From contig JAKFWA010000045.1 in NCBI GenBank assembly GCA_021732995.1, positions 1-64,000 of the forward strand: DNA of 64,000 nucleotides, read 5' to 3'. Position 1 is the first letter of the stretch; the number at the start of each line of letters is the position of its first letter. A model generated the notes under the pieces. That model was not told the DNA's origin. It worked only from the letters and a program-made list of their open reading frames with translations, and did not search any database. Origin of the DNA: Planctomycetaceae bacterium. GTDB taxonomy: Bacteria > Planctomycetota > Planctomycetia > Planctomycetales > Planctomycetaceae. The position numbers and the translations under genes were made by a program. Shown piece by piece: positions 18,644-27,275 of this stretch.

Positions 18644-18874
18644 ATGTCGCTGACTGTCTCGAACTGCACCGATGAGATCGTCTGTCGTTGCCTGCAGGTG
18701 AGCGAAGCCGAAATAAAAACGGCCGCCGACCTCACAGAGGGGCCGACGGTCCGTTGTATTGGTCGTCTGACGGGAGCTGGAACCGGTTGCACCGCGTGCC
18801 ACCGCCGCATCCGCTCGCTGCTGGCCGATCAATGTGCCGCAGCGTCTTCCTCGCCAACTTGCGTCATCAGATAG
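18644..18874 (+). CDS. bfd: Bacterioferritin-associated ferredoxin-like protein (Bfd)
   Basis: A 76-residue protein with the BFD-type [2Fe-2S] four-cysteine pattern: Cys-x-Cys in IVCRCLQVSEAEI and Cys-x-x-Cys in GTGCTACHRRI. Bfd reduces the ferric core of bacterioferritin so that iron can be released. It faces the bacterioferritin gene head-on: the two coding regions converge and overlap by 46 bases. The last 15 residues (AAASSSPTCVIR) are encoded within that overlap and are poorly conserved-looking. Confidence 0.85.
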   Translation: MSLTVSNCTDEIVCRCLQVSEAEIKTAADLTEGPTVRCIGRLTGAGTGCTACHRRIRSLLADQCAAASSSPTCVIR

Positions 18875-19317
18875 TTTTCCAGGCCCAATCGCTTAATCAG
18901 ATCGAGCTGTGTTTCGAGCCAGTCCACGTGCTCTTCTGATTCCACCAGAATGCCTTCCAGCAAGTCGCGGCTGCCTGCGTCGTTCTCTTCCAGACAAGCC
19001 TTGATGGCTTCGTTGTAAGCCCGCACTCCGTTCGACTCGAGAACCAGATCGTTCTCGAACTGCTCCTTGACGTCGGTTCCGACGCGGATCACGTCGTAGC
19101 GAGCGATCTCGGGCACGCCTTCCAGAAACAGAATGCGGTCGATGAGCTTCTCGGCATGCTTCATCTCGCCCATGGACTCGGAGTAGTGCTTCTTCCCCAG
19201 TCGCATCAAGCCCCATTGCATGCACATCTTGGCCTGCACGAAGTACTGGTTGATCGCCGTCAGCTCGATGGTCAGTCCACCGTTGAGAGCGTCAATGATT
19301 CGTTGTTTTCCCTGCAT
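18829..19317 (-). CDS. bfr: Bacterioferritin
   Basis: A 162-residue iron-storage protein forming a 24-subunit shell. The diiron ligands are visible as Glu in LTIELTAINQYF, the EMKHAEKLIDRILFLEG block (E-x-x-H), a Glu in ALEEN-like KACLEENDAG, and the ESEEHVDWLETQLDLI block (E-x-x-H). The Met in SESMGEMKHAE is at the position of the haem-ligating Met52. Length and spacing fit a canonical Bfr. The convergent overlap with bfd suggests opposed transcripts and possibly antisense regulation of storage and release. Confidence 0.95.
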   Translation of the reverse strand: MQGKQRIIDALNGGLTIELTAINQYFVQAKMCMQWGLMRLGKKHYSESMGEMKHAEKLIDRILFLEGVPEIARYDVIRVGTDVKEQFENDLVLESNGVRAYNEAIKACLEENDAGSRDLLEGILVESEEHVDWLETQLDLIKRLGLENYLMTQVGEEDAAAH

Positions 19318-19483
19318 TTTTTAGCTCCGTGAAATAGTGATCCCGTTGAGGTCATCTCAGCCGGGTAATTCAGTGAACGTCAGGCGTTCATTGTAGAATT
19401 GTTGCGCCACCCAACTAGCTTGCAGGCAACGTTTTGCAGGGAATCTGACGGGCTGAAATCGGCTCTCTGGAAGCAACGCGATC

Positions 19484-20344
19484 TCAAGAGCGCGACTGCA
19501 GTCGCACGCCGCGTCCCAGCCACAAGATCTTGAGATCCTCAGCGGTCCATTCTTCCAGACCCACGGACGGATCGGCAATCACGATGCGGCCATTCGGCAG
19601 GACATCCAGCAACACCACAGAGTGCCGCACGCCTTTCTGCCAGCCCCACTCTTCGGTGTAAATCTCAGGGTAAGGTCGGTCGACCGGCACCCCCACCGTC
19701 AGAATTTCCGGACCTTTGAAATTCGCGACCAGTTCATGAGCTGAACACTCAAAGACCTTTACTTCCAGCGGTAGATCGGCCGTCTTGAGCTTCAAGCCGC
19801 GATACAATCCCATCCATGTCGTGCCGTTTCGGGTCAGGCAAAGCTCAGCCATTTCAGACTCTTGAGCGGACACGCCGAATTGAGCCAGCAGCGTCGCGGC
19901 GGCGGCGGCGGAGCAGGTTTCCTGTGACGTCTGCATGCAGATTTTGCCCTGCCAGACGTCTCGGCAGAGCGGCGACGACCCATAGATCGGTTCCACCACC
20001 GAATACACGGAGATCACATAGGCAGCCGCACCGAAGAGACCGCGTCTCAGTTTCGTACCGTAGCCGTGAGTCCAGGTAATTCCGGCCAGAAATGCCGCCG
20101 AGTATGGAAACCAGTTTCCCCAGATAAGCAGCGCTGAAGACGGCAACAAAGTCGCCAGTACGGGCTGAGCCCAGAGACGCTGAACATAACCCACCAACAG
20201 GGCTCCGACGAGAACGCCCACCAGAGTTGTCTTCCGATTACTCCAAGGACGAGTGACCTTTACGGTCAACCACGTCACGAACAAGCTGATGAGCAGCATG
20301 GCGACGAAGGCGACCAGTAGATCATGCATAAAAGGCTCCGACAT
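19484..20344 (-). CDS. Membrane-anchored C39-like cysteine peptidase
   Basis: A 286-residue protein with three or so N-terminal transmembrane helices (LLVAFVAMLLISLFVTWLTV, TLVGVLVGALLVGYV, an LIWGNWFPYSAAFLAGITW helix) and a C-terminal peptidase C39-like domain. The catalytic Cys lies in MQTSQETCSAAAAATLLAQFG, the His in GVRHSVVLLDVLPNGRIVIADPSVG, with the downstream Asp in ADPS. C39 enzymes cut double-glycine leader peptides, but without an ABC exporter the substrate is unknown. The start at 20344 (MSEPFMHDLL) is preferred; 20329 is an alternative. Confidence 0.78.
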   Translation of the reverse strand: MSEPFMHDLLVAFVAMLLISLFVTWLTVKVTRPWSNRKTTLVGVLVGALLVGYVQRLWAQPVLATLLPSSALLIWGNWFPYSAAFLAGITWTHGYGTKLRRGLFGAAAYVISVYSVVEPIYGSSPLCRDVWQGKICMQTSQETCSAAAAATLLAQFGVSAQESEMAELCLTRNGTTWMGLYRGLKLKTADLPLEVKVFECSAHELVANFKGPEILTVGVPVDRPYPEIYTEEWGWQKGVRHSVVLLDVLPNGRIVIADPSVGLEEWTAEDLKILWLGRGVRLQSRS

Positions 20345-20717
20345 CAGCCCCGCCACCGTTCGTCGATCGAGTGAGTGTGCATCGTGGTCGCTGCTCCTCG
20401 GGATTGCCACTGAAATAGCCGACGTCTTCCGGAGAACGTGCAACCCGTCGTCCGGAAGCTTCGCCCGTGTCGTGGTGCTACGAGCGGATTCCGCCTTGTG
20501 GGAGGCATCCGTCACAGACTTTTAAGAGTTCGCCGCCAATAAATTGAGCGGCGGCCCGAGCCGATCAACTTACGACGCAGCGCGCACCTCAAGAGGCACC
20601 TCCGCTCGAGGATCCGTAGACCTGCGAAAGGATGCGTCGGTCTGAGACGAGCGCGAGATGGCGCCGGCCAAGGACGCCATCTGTTTTCGGTCGATTCTGA
20701 GGGACGAGCGTCGGGGC

Positions 20718-22280
20718 TCAGCTCTTCTTCTTCTCTTCCGGGTTAACCCAGGCGCGGCCGTTGCGAGCGAGCAGTTGGTTGCCAGTCGAGGGGCCCCAGG
20801 TACCAACCTGATAGAAGTCAGGCTGGAACTCTTCGCCCTCCCAATGGTCCAGGACTGGTTGGACAAAGCGCCACGCGGCTTCCAATTCGTCGCTGCGGGT
20901 AAAGAGTGTTGAGTCTCCGCGCACGACGTCCAGCAGCAGCCGTTCGTAGGCTTCAGCCAGACCGCTCGGGTACTTGTATTCGAGCTTCTGCGGTTCCAGA
21001 TGATACGCATGGCCGGGCCGCTTCACTGAGCAAGACACTGTGATCGACTCTTCGGGTTGAATGCGGAAGACGAGCGAGTTCGGACGCGTGCCCACCAGTC
21101 CGCAGGTGTCGCCCACGCATTCCACCGTCGAAAACGGATGCAACGGCGGCAGCTTGAACTGAATCACAATCTCGGTCATGCGCTTCGGCATGCGCTTGCC
21201 AGTGCGAAGATAGAACGGCACCCCCGCCCAGCGCCAGTTATCAACCAGCACCTCCATCGCCACGAAAGTCTCGCGACGTGAATCGGGAGCAACGCGATCT
21301 TCCTGCCGGTAGCCGTTCACGGGCTCGTTGTTGACCTTGCCACCGACATACTGACCGGCGACGGTCCACTTCGAAACGTCCTTCAAATCGCCCGGACGCA
21401 GCGACTGCAGCACCTTGAGTTTCTCATCGCGAATCTGATTCGCTTGAAAGACCGCAGGCGGTTCCATCGCTACCAGACACATCAGTTGCAGCACGTGATT
21501 CTGCAGGACGTCGCGCAAAGCGCCAGACTGGTCGTAATAACCGCCGCGTCCGCTTTCGATGCCCTGCGTCTCAGACATCGTGATCTGCACATGATCCACA
21601 TGATGCCGGTTCAACAACGGCTCAAAGATCGCGTTGCCGAAGCGGAACAACAGGATGTTCTGAACAGTCTCTTTGCCGAGATAGTGATCGATCCGGTAGA
21701 TCTGATCTTCGGTCAGCAGGCGGCTGAGATTTTCAGACAGTTCCTGTGATGAATTGAGGTCGTGGCCGAACGGTTTCTCGAAGACGACTCGAATCCAGTT
21801 CGGTGCATCTCTGTGAGGGACGAAGCCGCCCTGTGAAAGCGATTGTGTGGAAAGCAGAAACAGGCGCGGATCCGTAGCCAGGTAAACGACGCGGTTGTTC
21901 TCACGCCCGTTCGCCCCACCGCGCACTTCATCTTCGATGCGACAGACGTGAGACCGAACGGCCTCGAAGCCTTCCGGATGATCAAGTTCGGTCGTCACAT
22001 AAAAAAGGCGTTTCGCGAACTTCGTCCACTGTTCGTCGGTAGGCGCACCAACACGTCCAAACTTGGCAATAGCGGCTCGCATTTCCTCGCGGAACGATTC
22101 ATCCGTCTTCTCGCGGCGAGCGACGCCGAAGATCGGAACGTCGTCAGGCAAGTGCCCTTCAGCCCAGAGCGTGTAAACCGCCGGCATGAGCTTGCGGGCT
22201 GTGAGATCGCCCGAAGCGCCGAAAATCATGAGAGATGTGTCGCGAATCGGAGCGTTGGACGAAAGGTTGCTGGACGTCAT
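20718..22280 (-). CDS. zwf: Glucose-6-phosphate 1-dehydrogenase
   Basis: A 520-residue enzyme oxidising glucose-6-phosphate to 6-phosphogluconolactone, the entry to the oxidative pentose phosphate pathway. The N-terminal nucleotide-binding motif is IFGASGDLTARKL; the substrate-binding and catalytic block is YRIDHYLGKETVQNILLFRFGNAIFEPLLNRHHVDHVQI, with the general-base His nearby. RIQPEESI and LLLDVVRGDSTLFTRSDELEAAWRFVQPVLDHW complete the C-terminal domain. Length is normal. The ATG at 22280 starts a polar N-terminal extension of about 17 residues ahead of the Rossmann fold. Confidence 0.96.
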   Translation of the reverse strand: MTSSNLSSNAPIRDTSLMIFGASGDLTARKLMPAVYTLWAEGHLPDDVPIFGVARREKTDESFREEMRAAIAKFGRVGAPTDEQWTKFAKRLFYVTTELDHPEGFEAVRSHVCRIEDEVRGGANGRENNRVVYLATDPRLFLLSTQSLSQGGFVPHRDAPNWIRVVFEKPFGHDLNSSQELSENLSRLLTEDQIYRIDHYLGKETVQNILLFRFGNAIFEPLLNRHHVDHVQITMSETQGIESGRGGYYDQSGALRDVLQNHVLQLMCLVAMEPPAVFQANQIRDEKLKVLQSLRPGDLKDVSKWTVAGQYVGGKVNNEPVNGYRQEDRVAPDSRRETFVAMEVLVDNWRWAGVPFYLRTGKRMPKRMTEIVIQFKLPPLHPFSTVECVGDTCGLVGTRPNSLVFRIQPEESITVSCSVKRPGHAYHLEPQKLEYKYPSGLAEAYERLLLDVVRGDSTLFTRSDELEAAWRFVQPVLDHWEGEEFQPDFYQVGTWGPSTGNQLLARNGRAWVNPEEKKKS

Positions 22281-22809
22281 GAGATCTCATCCTGAGAGTG
22301 GAAAGTTGCCGCCAAGTGCCAACTGACTCGGGGTATATCGGCTGTCACCCGGCTGGTCGAGTACGCAGCGACTTGAGCGCCGCAGAGTCACAAAATGGGC
22401 AATTTCGTTGCGGCGATGCCTTCCATCATTTCACCCTCTTCCGGCGTAAAATGATTCGTAGGAGTTTCAAGTTGTCGTGTGGCGGACAGGTACCGAACCA
22501 AATTCGTTGTCGAATGGGAACTGTTAGCCGCGAAATGATGTCCAAACGCAACGTTTCCAACAGACAAACTTCTCAGCGAGCCTGCCTGCAATTCAGGTAA
22601 GGCTTGATCGGATAATGACTTGCATACTCTGAACCGCGATCCAGTGACGACAGCCAGTGAAAATGGCCTCTGTCTTGCGTGAGATTCGGTCAACCGAGAG
22701 TTCTCGCGAACGACCATGCCTCAGCCGCATGAGGAACGACGCGAACTTCAATTGGCTTCAACGCTCGCGGTGAGCATTTTTGCCGGACGAACAGCAGAGG
22801 GTGAGACAA
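22281..22809. other. Intergenic region between divergent genes, no gene seen
   Basis: About 530 bases between zwf (minus) and the STAS gene (plus). A minus-strand open frame (22388-22717) exists but has poor codon use and no recognisable features. The region probably holds two promoters; none stands out by eye. Confidence 0.4.
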
Positions 22810-23274
22810 ATGGCTCGTAAGAAAGCTTGTTCGATCGATCTTCGAGACGGTCATCATGCCGTCGTTATGGGTGACATGGAGATCTGGGACGGGGCCGATC
22901 TGGCCCTGCTGCGCGAGACGTTGGCTCGACTGGTCGACTCCGAACGTCGCAAGGCGATCGGCGTTGATCTGACCTATGTGAAGTACATCCCCAGCGGCTT
23001 CTTCGGCATGTTGTTCGACTATGCCGAACGAGGAATCTCGGTGCGAGTCTATGCACCTCAGCCACACGTCTGTCAGATGTTGTGGTTCCGCGAGTTCTTC
23101 GATCTGGTCAGCGATCAGACCTACAAACTCTCGATGCGTCAGCAGACCGCGACCTCCGCTGCGGAGCGCAACAATCAGGCGAACAAAGCCCCCTGGGTCG
23201 AAGCGAATGTCCCCAACGTAACGCCTAAAAACGTCGACGAGGCCAAATCTGTCGAAATGGTCTCGTCGACCTGA
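22810..23274 (+). CDS. STAS-domain protein
   Basis: A 154-residue protein whose first 105 residues read as a STAS-like domain (VVMGDMEIWDGADLALLRETLARLV, then AIGVDLTYVKYIPSGFFGMLFDYAERGISVRVYAP). STAS domains act in anti-sigma-antagonist and anion-transport signalling, switched by phosphorylation of a Ser/Thr after the DLT-x-V element; the equivalent Ser here is in IPSGFFGM. The C-terminal 45 residues are low complexity. The ATG at 22810 is preceded by GAGGGTGAG. No partner kinase is adjacent. A strong terminator follows. Confidence 0.7.
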   Translation: MARKKACSIDLRDGHHAVVMGDMEIWDGADLALLRETLARLVDSERRKAIGVDLTYVKYIPSGFFGMLFDYAERGISVRVYAPQPHVCQMLWFREFFDLVSDQTYKLSMRQQTATSAAERNNQANKAPWVEANVPNVTPKNVDEAKSVEMVSST

Positions 23275-23317
23275 GTCACGCAGTTTCCATCTTGAATGTG
23301 AGATGCGTCAGTTTCAG

Positions 23318-23352
23318 AGCCGAGGTCCCGCAAGACCTCGGCTCGTTGTTTT
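23318..23352 (+). terminator. Rho-independent terminator
   Basis: AGCCGAGGTC (23318-23327) and GACCTCGGCT (23334-23343) form a perfect 10-bp stem with a 6-base loop, followed by CGTTGTTTTT. It ends the STAS gene transcript. Confidence 0.88.
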
Positions 23353-23370
23353 TCTGCTCCCCTTCAACCG

Positions 23371-24636
23371 TCACCTGCGTCCCGCCGGTTTCTTCCTGGC
23401 GACTGTCTTCTTGCGAGGTTTCGGGGCGCGATCGTTAGCAGCCTGATTCACAACGCTGGATACCTGCCACACGGCGCGTCCCAGCAGACGCGGATAGATG
23501 AAGAACACGCTCGCAAGCACCGGGCCGGCAATCACAGCGGCAATCCAATAGTTCAAGCGCGTCGCGCCAACCAGAGTCCCCAATGCGGCGGCGAGCATCG
23601 CGCCCGAAAGGCCCCAAAACTGCCACCAGGTTCGCGGCACGGCTCCGATTGTTCGCACCACGCTCCAGGAGAACGGTATCCAGATCGAGCCCGCATCCAG
23701 AGCGCACAACCAGACCACAGGAAAGGTGAAGACTTGTAACAACAGCACTTGCGGCAGCAGAAATCCGAGCCATATCTGCAGAGGCATCGCCACGACCAGC
23801 GTCACAGTGCCCGAGACCAGATAGATGAAGATCATCGGCAGGAATTCGAAGACCCACTCTCGAACTCCGCCATCCGGCCAGCCTTCAATCACGCTGTTAC
23901 CCGCGGCCGTCTCCTGCAGGATGGCGTTAGCACACACCACAGCGTAGCTCAGCGACCAGAGCACCAAGGCCACCATCGCCATCAAGAAGAATCCAGCGAG
24001 CAGCCAGCCACCGTTGCCCACCGCTTCCACCACAGCAATGCAGACTGCAATCAGGATCGTACCGGCAGAAACACCTAGCGAGATCCACAGCCACCGCGAG
24101 AAGGCTTCGCCTGACCGCCAGGGAAAATCAAAAACATTGCTGAAGAAAACGCTCCGGGGCGGAGGCTGAGTCTTTTCCTGTTTGACCCGAGCTAATGCCT
24201 CGAAGACCTGTATCTTCATCACCGGTCGGTCGTGAACCTTCCCCAGACCGTAGGTCCCTCCCACAGTTGGCAGGTCATTAGCCGCCCTGCTCTGCACTGA
24301 CGAAAGCGGGATTGTCTCAACCACCTCTTCCGGAGGCTTCTTCGGACGCGGGGTTGCCGGCAGAGCAGCCTCACGACTGCTTCCGGCAATCCGGTAACTA
24401 TCCTCGGAATCTGCGTCACCAGGATCATCGTCAGGAGCCGTTGATATCTCAGGCGGTTCAGGTTTGCTCAACTCCAGAGGCACTTGTACATCGCCTGCCG
24501 GCAGAACAACTTCCGCCAGGCAACCGGGACAACTGAGAGTCTTTCCGGCCATGCTCACCGGAGCCGTCAGAACGCTACCACATTCCGGGCACTTGACCTG
24601 CAGAGTGTTCGGCAGTGGTTCTGATTCATCGGACAT
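23371..24636 (-). CDS. Zinc-ribbon polytopic membrane protein
   Basis: A 421-residue protein with an N-terminal zinc ribbon (VKCPECGSVLTAP...LSCPGCLAEVVLP, two Cys-x-x-Cys pairs). A Pro/Asp-rich disordered linker follows to about residue 140, then six or so membrane helices (for example WLWISLGVSAGTILIAVCIAVV, GWLLAGFFLMAMVALVLWSLSYAVV, FLPMIFIYLVSGTVTLVVAM, YWIAAVIAGPVLASVFFIYP), ending in a Lys/Arg-rich tail. This layout is common in planctomycete membrane proteins of unknown role. It is followed 34 bases on by the esterase stop on the same strand. Confidence 0.72.
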   Translation of the reverse strand: MSDESEPLPNTLQVKCPECGSVLTAPVSMAGKTLSCPGCLAEVVLPAGDVQVPLELSKPEPPEISTAPDDDPGDADSEDSYRIAGSSREAALPATPRPKKPPEEVVETIPLSSVQSRAANDLPTVGGTYGLGKVHDRPVMKIQVFEALARVKQEKTQPPPRSVFFSNVFDFPWRSGEAFSRWLWISLGVSAGTILIAVCIAVVEAVGNGGWLLAGFFLMAMVALVLWSLSYAVVCANAILQETAAGNSVIEGWPDGGVREWVFEFLPMIFIYLVSGTVTLVVAMPLQIWLGFLLPQVLLLQVFTFPVVWLCALDAGSIWIPFSWSVVRTIGAVPRTWWQFWGLSGAMLAAALGTLVGATRLNYWIAAVIAGPVLASVFFIYPRLLGRAVWQVSSVVNQAANDRAPKPRKKTVARKKPAGRR

Positions 24637-24670
24637 ATCCGGCTCCGGCTCACCAACAGCGAGTAGCGTT

Positions 24671-25549
24671 TCAGTTCTTCAGGTGCTTGTCGAAGTACTC
24701 GAACAACGCCTTCTCGGCTTTTTCGGCGTCCGCTCCCTTAAAACCGTGTCCCGCTCCTTCCAACGTCAGCAGTTCGGCTTCAACGGTCGCAGCTTTCAGC
24801 TTGTCAATTAACCACACGGCTTGCTCGTGTGCCACGTATTTGTCTTCAGTTCCATGAATACACAATGTCGGCGCGGCATTGGGAGTCACCCAGTACAACG
24901 GGCTGCTTTGAATGTGGATCACACGGGCAGTCTCCAGATTGCCGCCCAGCCACAACGGCAAGACTTCGTGAGCATCCACACTCTTACCGTACGACTTCGT
25001 GAAGTCGCTCGGACCATAGACATTCACAACGCAGTTCACGCGGCTGGACTGTGCGGGATTACCGCCCTTCCCTTCAAACTGCGGCACGTCGGCGGTCACT
25101 CCCAGGAATTGCGCGAGGTGACCACCTGCGGAACCGCCCGTAACCCCGATCTTGTCAGGATTGATCTTGTAAGTAGCCGCATTCGCTCGCAGCCAACGGA
25201 CAGCCGCTTTGGTGTCATGCACAGCCGCCGGAAACTTGTGCTTCGGTGCCAGCCGATAAGTCATCGTCGCCGCGACATAACCACGCTCGGCCAGCTTTAC
25301 GCACAGAGCGTCATAAGAATCACGCTTCCCCGCTCGAAAGCCACCGCCGTGAATGCACAGCACGGTCGGAAAAGGACCAGCGCCCGCCTTTGGTCGAGCG
25401 ATATTGAGCTGCAGGTGCTCATCCTCCGGATTGGAGTATTCAACTCCAGTTTCCCAGATCACTGAGTCCGGTACTTGCGGCGCGGCGTCGGCGGAGGCCT
25501 GTATGACCAGTAACAATCCCAACAGCGCAATTAAGGACGCCTTCAGCAT
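24671..25549 (-). CDS. Exported alpha/beta hydrolase (esterase/lipase-like)
   Basis: A 292-residue protein with a signal peptide (MLKASLIALLGLLLVIQASADA). The alpha/beta hydrolase core shows the oxyanion-hole motif CIHGGGFRAGKRD, the nucleophile elbow GVTGGSAGGHLAQF (Gly-x-Ser-x-Gly), the acid in HGTEDKYV and the His in LEGAGHGFKG. It resembles BD-FAE/acetyl-xylan-esterase-like proteins that planctomycetes use on sulfated or acetylated polysaccharides; the actual substrate is unknown. Location is periplasmic or membrane-associated. Confidence 0.85.
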   Translation of the reverse strand: MLKASLIALLGLLLVIQASADAAPQVPDSVIWETGVEYSNPEDEHLQLNIARPKAGAGPFPTVLCIHGGGFRAGKRDSYDALCVKLAERGYVAATMTYRLAPKHKFPAAVHDTKAAVRWLRANAATYKINPDKIGVTGGSAGGHLAQFLGVTADVPQFEGKGGNPAQSSRVNCVVNVYGPSDFTKSYGKSVDAHEVLPLWLGGNLETARVIHIQSSPLYWVTPNAAPTLCIHGTEDKYVAHEQAVWLIDKLKAATVEAELLTLEGAGHGFKGADAEKAEKALFEYFDKHLKN

Positions 25550-25635
25550 GGGGGTTCCTCTGGAGCTCGAAGAGTGATGTCGAAGACTTCAGGCACATCG
25601 CAGAGGGAGTGAAACCGAGCGGCGTCTTAAAAGCA

Positions 25636-25690
25636 AAGGAGCTGAACTCCCCCGGCTTTGGATGACCAATCACCCGGTTCGTTCAGCTCC
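25636..25690. repeat. Perfect 11-bp inverted repeat in the intergenic region
   Basis: AGGAGCTGAAC (25636-25646) and GTTCAGCTCCT (25680-25690) pair perfectly around a 33-base spacer, with GAGTTTTCTT following on the plus strand. It lies in the 470-base gap between two divergent genes (25550-26021), where no protein gene is seen. It could be a small-RNA terminator or a leader structure for the esterase gene. Confidence 0.45.
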
Positions 25691-26021
25691 TGAGTTTTCT
25701 TGAGAACGACATCATAAACGCTCACCGTCGCCATTGACGACCAATCAAATCGCGTCTGAAACACACCGAACCAAATGACTCTCAATCATTGGGTTGGTTG
25801 CGGGATGTTTGCTCAACGCGCGACATCGTCCCTCTGAAATGCATCACGCAGCGAGGTGGCTGCAAACAGCTCCTTAGGATTCGATGAAGATCACGAACTT
25901 GCGGGCTGATGCAGAACAGGTCCTTGCAGACTTGCGATTTGGCCATCAATCACGAACAACCCGTCTGCCGAGATCCTCTCAACGAGACGTTGTCTTCATC
26001 ATTCATCCGAAGGAGTTAGTC

Positions 26022-27134
26022 ATGCGTTTCAATCGTGGACTTGCTGGATTCGTGTTGGCCGTGCTGGGGGGCGCGGGGCAGTTTGCCGTCGCCGCCGATC
26101 AATGGGGCCTGTCTTCGGGCAAGGTCGAACTCAAATCGATCGGCCCGATGACGTTTGGTCCTGAGGGCATTCTGATTGTCGGCGATGCGCAGGCCGCGAC
26201 CCTGTATGCGATCGCCACCGACGACACCAAGAGCGGCGCTTCAAAAGCCTCGATCAACATTGAGGACATCAACGGCAAGATTGCCGGTCTGCTCGGCGGC
26301 AAAGCGTCCGACGTGAAGATCAACGATGTCGTCGCGAATCCCTACAGCGGCAACGTCTACATTGGCGTGAGCATGGGTGGCGACTCTGCCCCGGCTCTCG
26401 TCCGTGTCAACACGGCTGGCGAACTCAGCAAAGTCGCTCTCGACAAGGTCCAGTTCGGCAAGGCTGAACTGCCCAACGCCCCCGAAGACAAAGTCGTCGG
26501 CGAAGGCAATCGCCGTATGAATAAGCGCCTGGAGTCCATCACGGACCTGGCTTACGTCGAAGGCAAAGTGATCGTTTCGGGAGCTGCCGCCGGAGCGGCC
26601 GCATCCACAGTTCGTGAACTGGTCTTCCCGTTTAAGACGGCTGATGCAGGCACTCCGATCGAAATCTATCACGCGGCTCACGGCCGTCTGGAAGACAACG
26701 CCACCGTGCGAGCATTCGTCCCCTTCACCATCGGCGGTGAGCCTTCACTGCTGGCCGGTTTCACCTGCACGCCGCTGGTGAAATTCCCAATTAGCGACCT
26801 GCAAGCTGGCAAGAAGACTCGCGGCACGACCGTCGCGGAACTTGGCAATCGCAACCGTCCGCTCGACATGATCGTCTACAAGAAGGACGGCAAAGATTAC
26901 CTGCTGATGGCGAACAGCGCCCGCGGCGTGATGAAGATCAGCACCGAAAACATTCAGCGCAAAGATGGCCTGACCGCGCCCGTCACCGGCGGTGGTACAG
27001 CCGGCCAGACTTACGAAACGATCGCCGAATGGAAGGGTGTGACGCAGCTCGACAAACTGAACGACACGCATGCCATCGTGCTGATTCAGCCGGAAGGTGG
27101 AGCAGCTCAATTGAAGACGGTTCCGCTCCCATAA
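26022..27134 (+). CDS. Exported protein, beta-propeller-like, unknown function
   Basis: A 370-residue secreted protein. The signal peptide is MRFNRGLAGFVLAVLGGAGQFAVAA, cleavage plausible after AVA, and the ATG at 26022 sits behind an ideal AAGGAG. The mature part has repeated beta-strand segments with ...GNVYIGVSMGGDSAPALVRVNTAG, SITDLAYVEGKVIVSGAA and NRPLDMIVYKKDGKDYLLMANSARGVMKI, suggesting a six- or seven-bladed propeller. A block at KVVGEGNRRMNKRLESIT is highly charged. No catalytic motif is seen. Confidence 0.75.
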   Translation: MRFNRGLAGFVLAVLGGAGQFAVAADQWGLSSGKVELKSIGPMTFGPEGILIVGDAQAATLYAIATDDTKSGASKASINIEDINGKIAGLLGGKASDVKINDVVANPYSGNVYIGVSMGGDSAPALVRVNTAGELSKVALDKVQFGKAELPNAPEDKVVGEGNRRMNKRLESITDLAYVEGKVIVSGAAAGAAASTVRELVFPFKTADAGTPIEIYHAAHGRLEDNATVRAFVPFTIGGEPSLLAGFTCTPLVKFPISDLQAGKKTRGTTVAELGNRNRPLDMIVYKKDGKDYLLMANSARGVMKISTENIQRKDGLTAPVTGGGTAGQTYETIAEWKGVTQLDKLNDTHAIVLIQPEGGAAQLKTVPLP

Positions 27135-27275
27135 CGGGACCGGATATACTTGGCAACTCGCGTGCCTTGGCAGTTGAACCGCTTCGCGCGTCAAACTGTC
27201 AGGGCACGCAGCGTTTCCGGTCACCCGTTTTCGCGGCTGCTTGCCCGAAGCCACCTTGATTGAGACTGAACTTTC

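Noticed and set aside
22388-22717. 109-codon minus-strand open frame between zwf and the STAS gene
   Set aside because: Composition is unlike coding sequence nearby, with no domain or plausible start context.
24817-24833. Third partial copy of the integrase-flanking repeat (15 of 18 bases)
   Set aside because: It lies inside the conserved esterase coding region; a 15-base match is expected by chance about this often in 64 kb.
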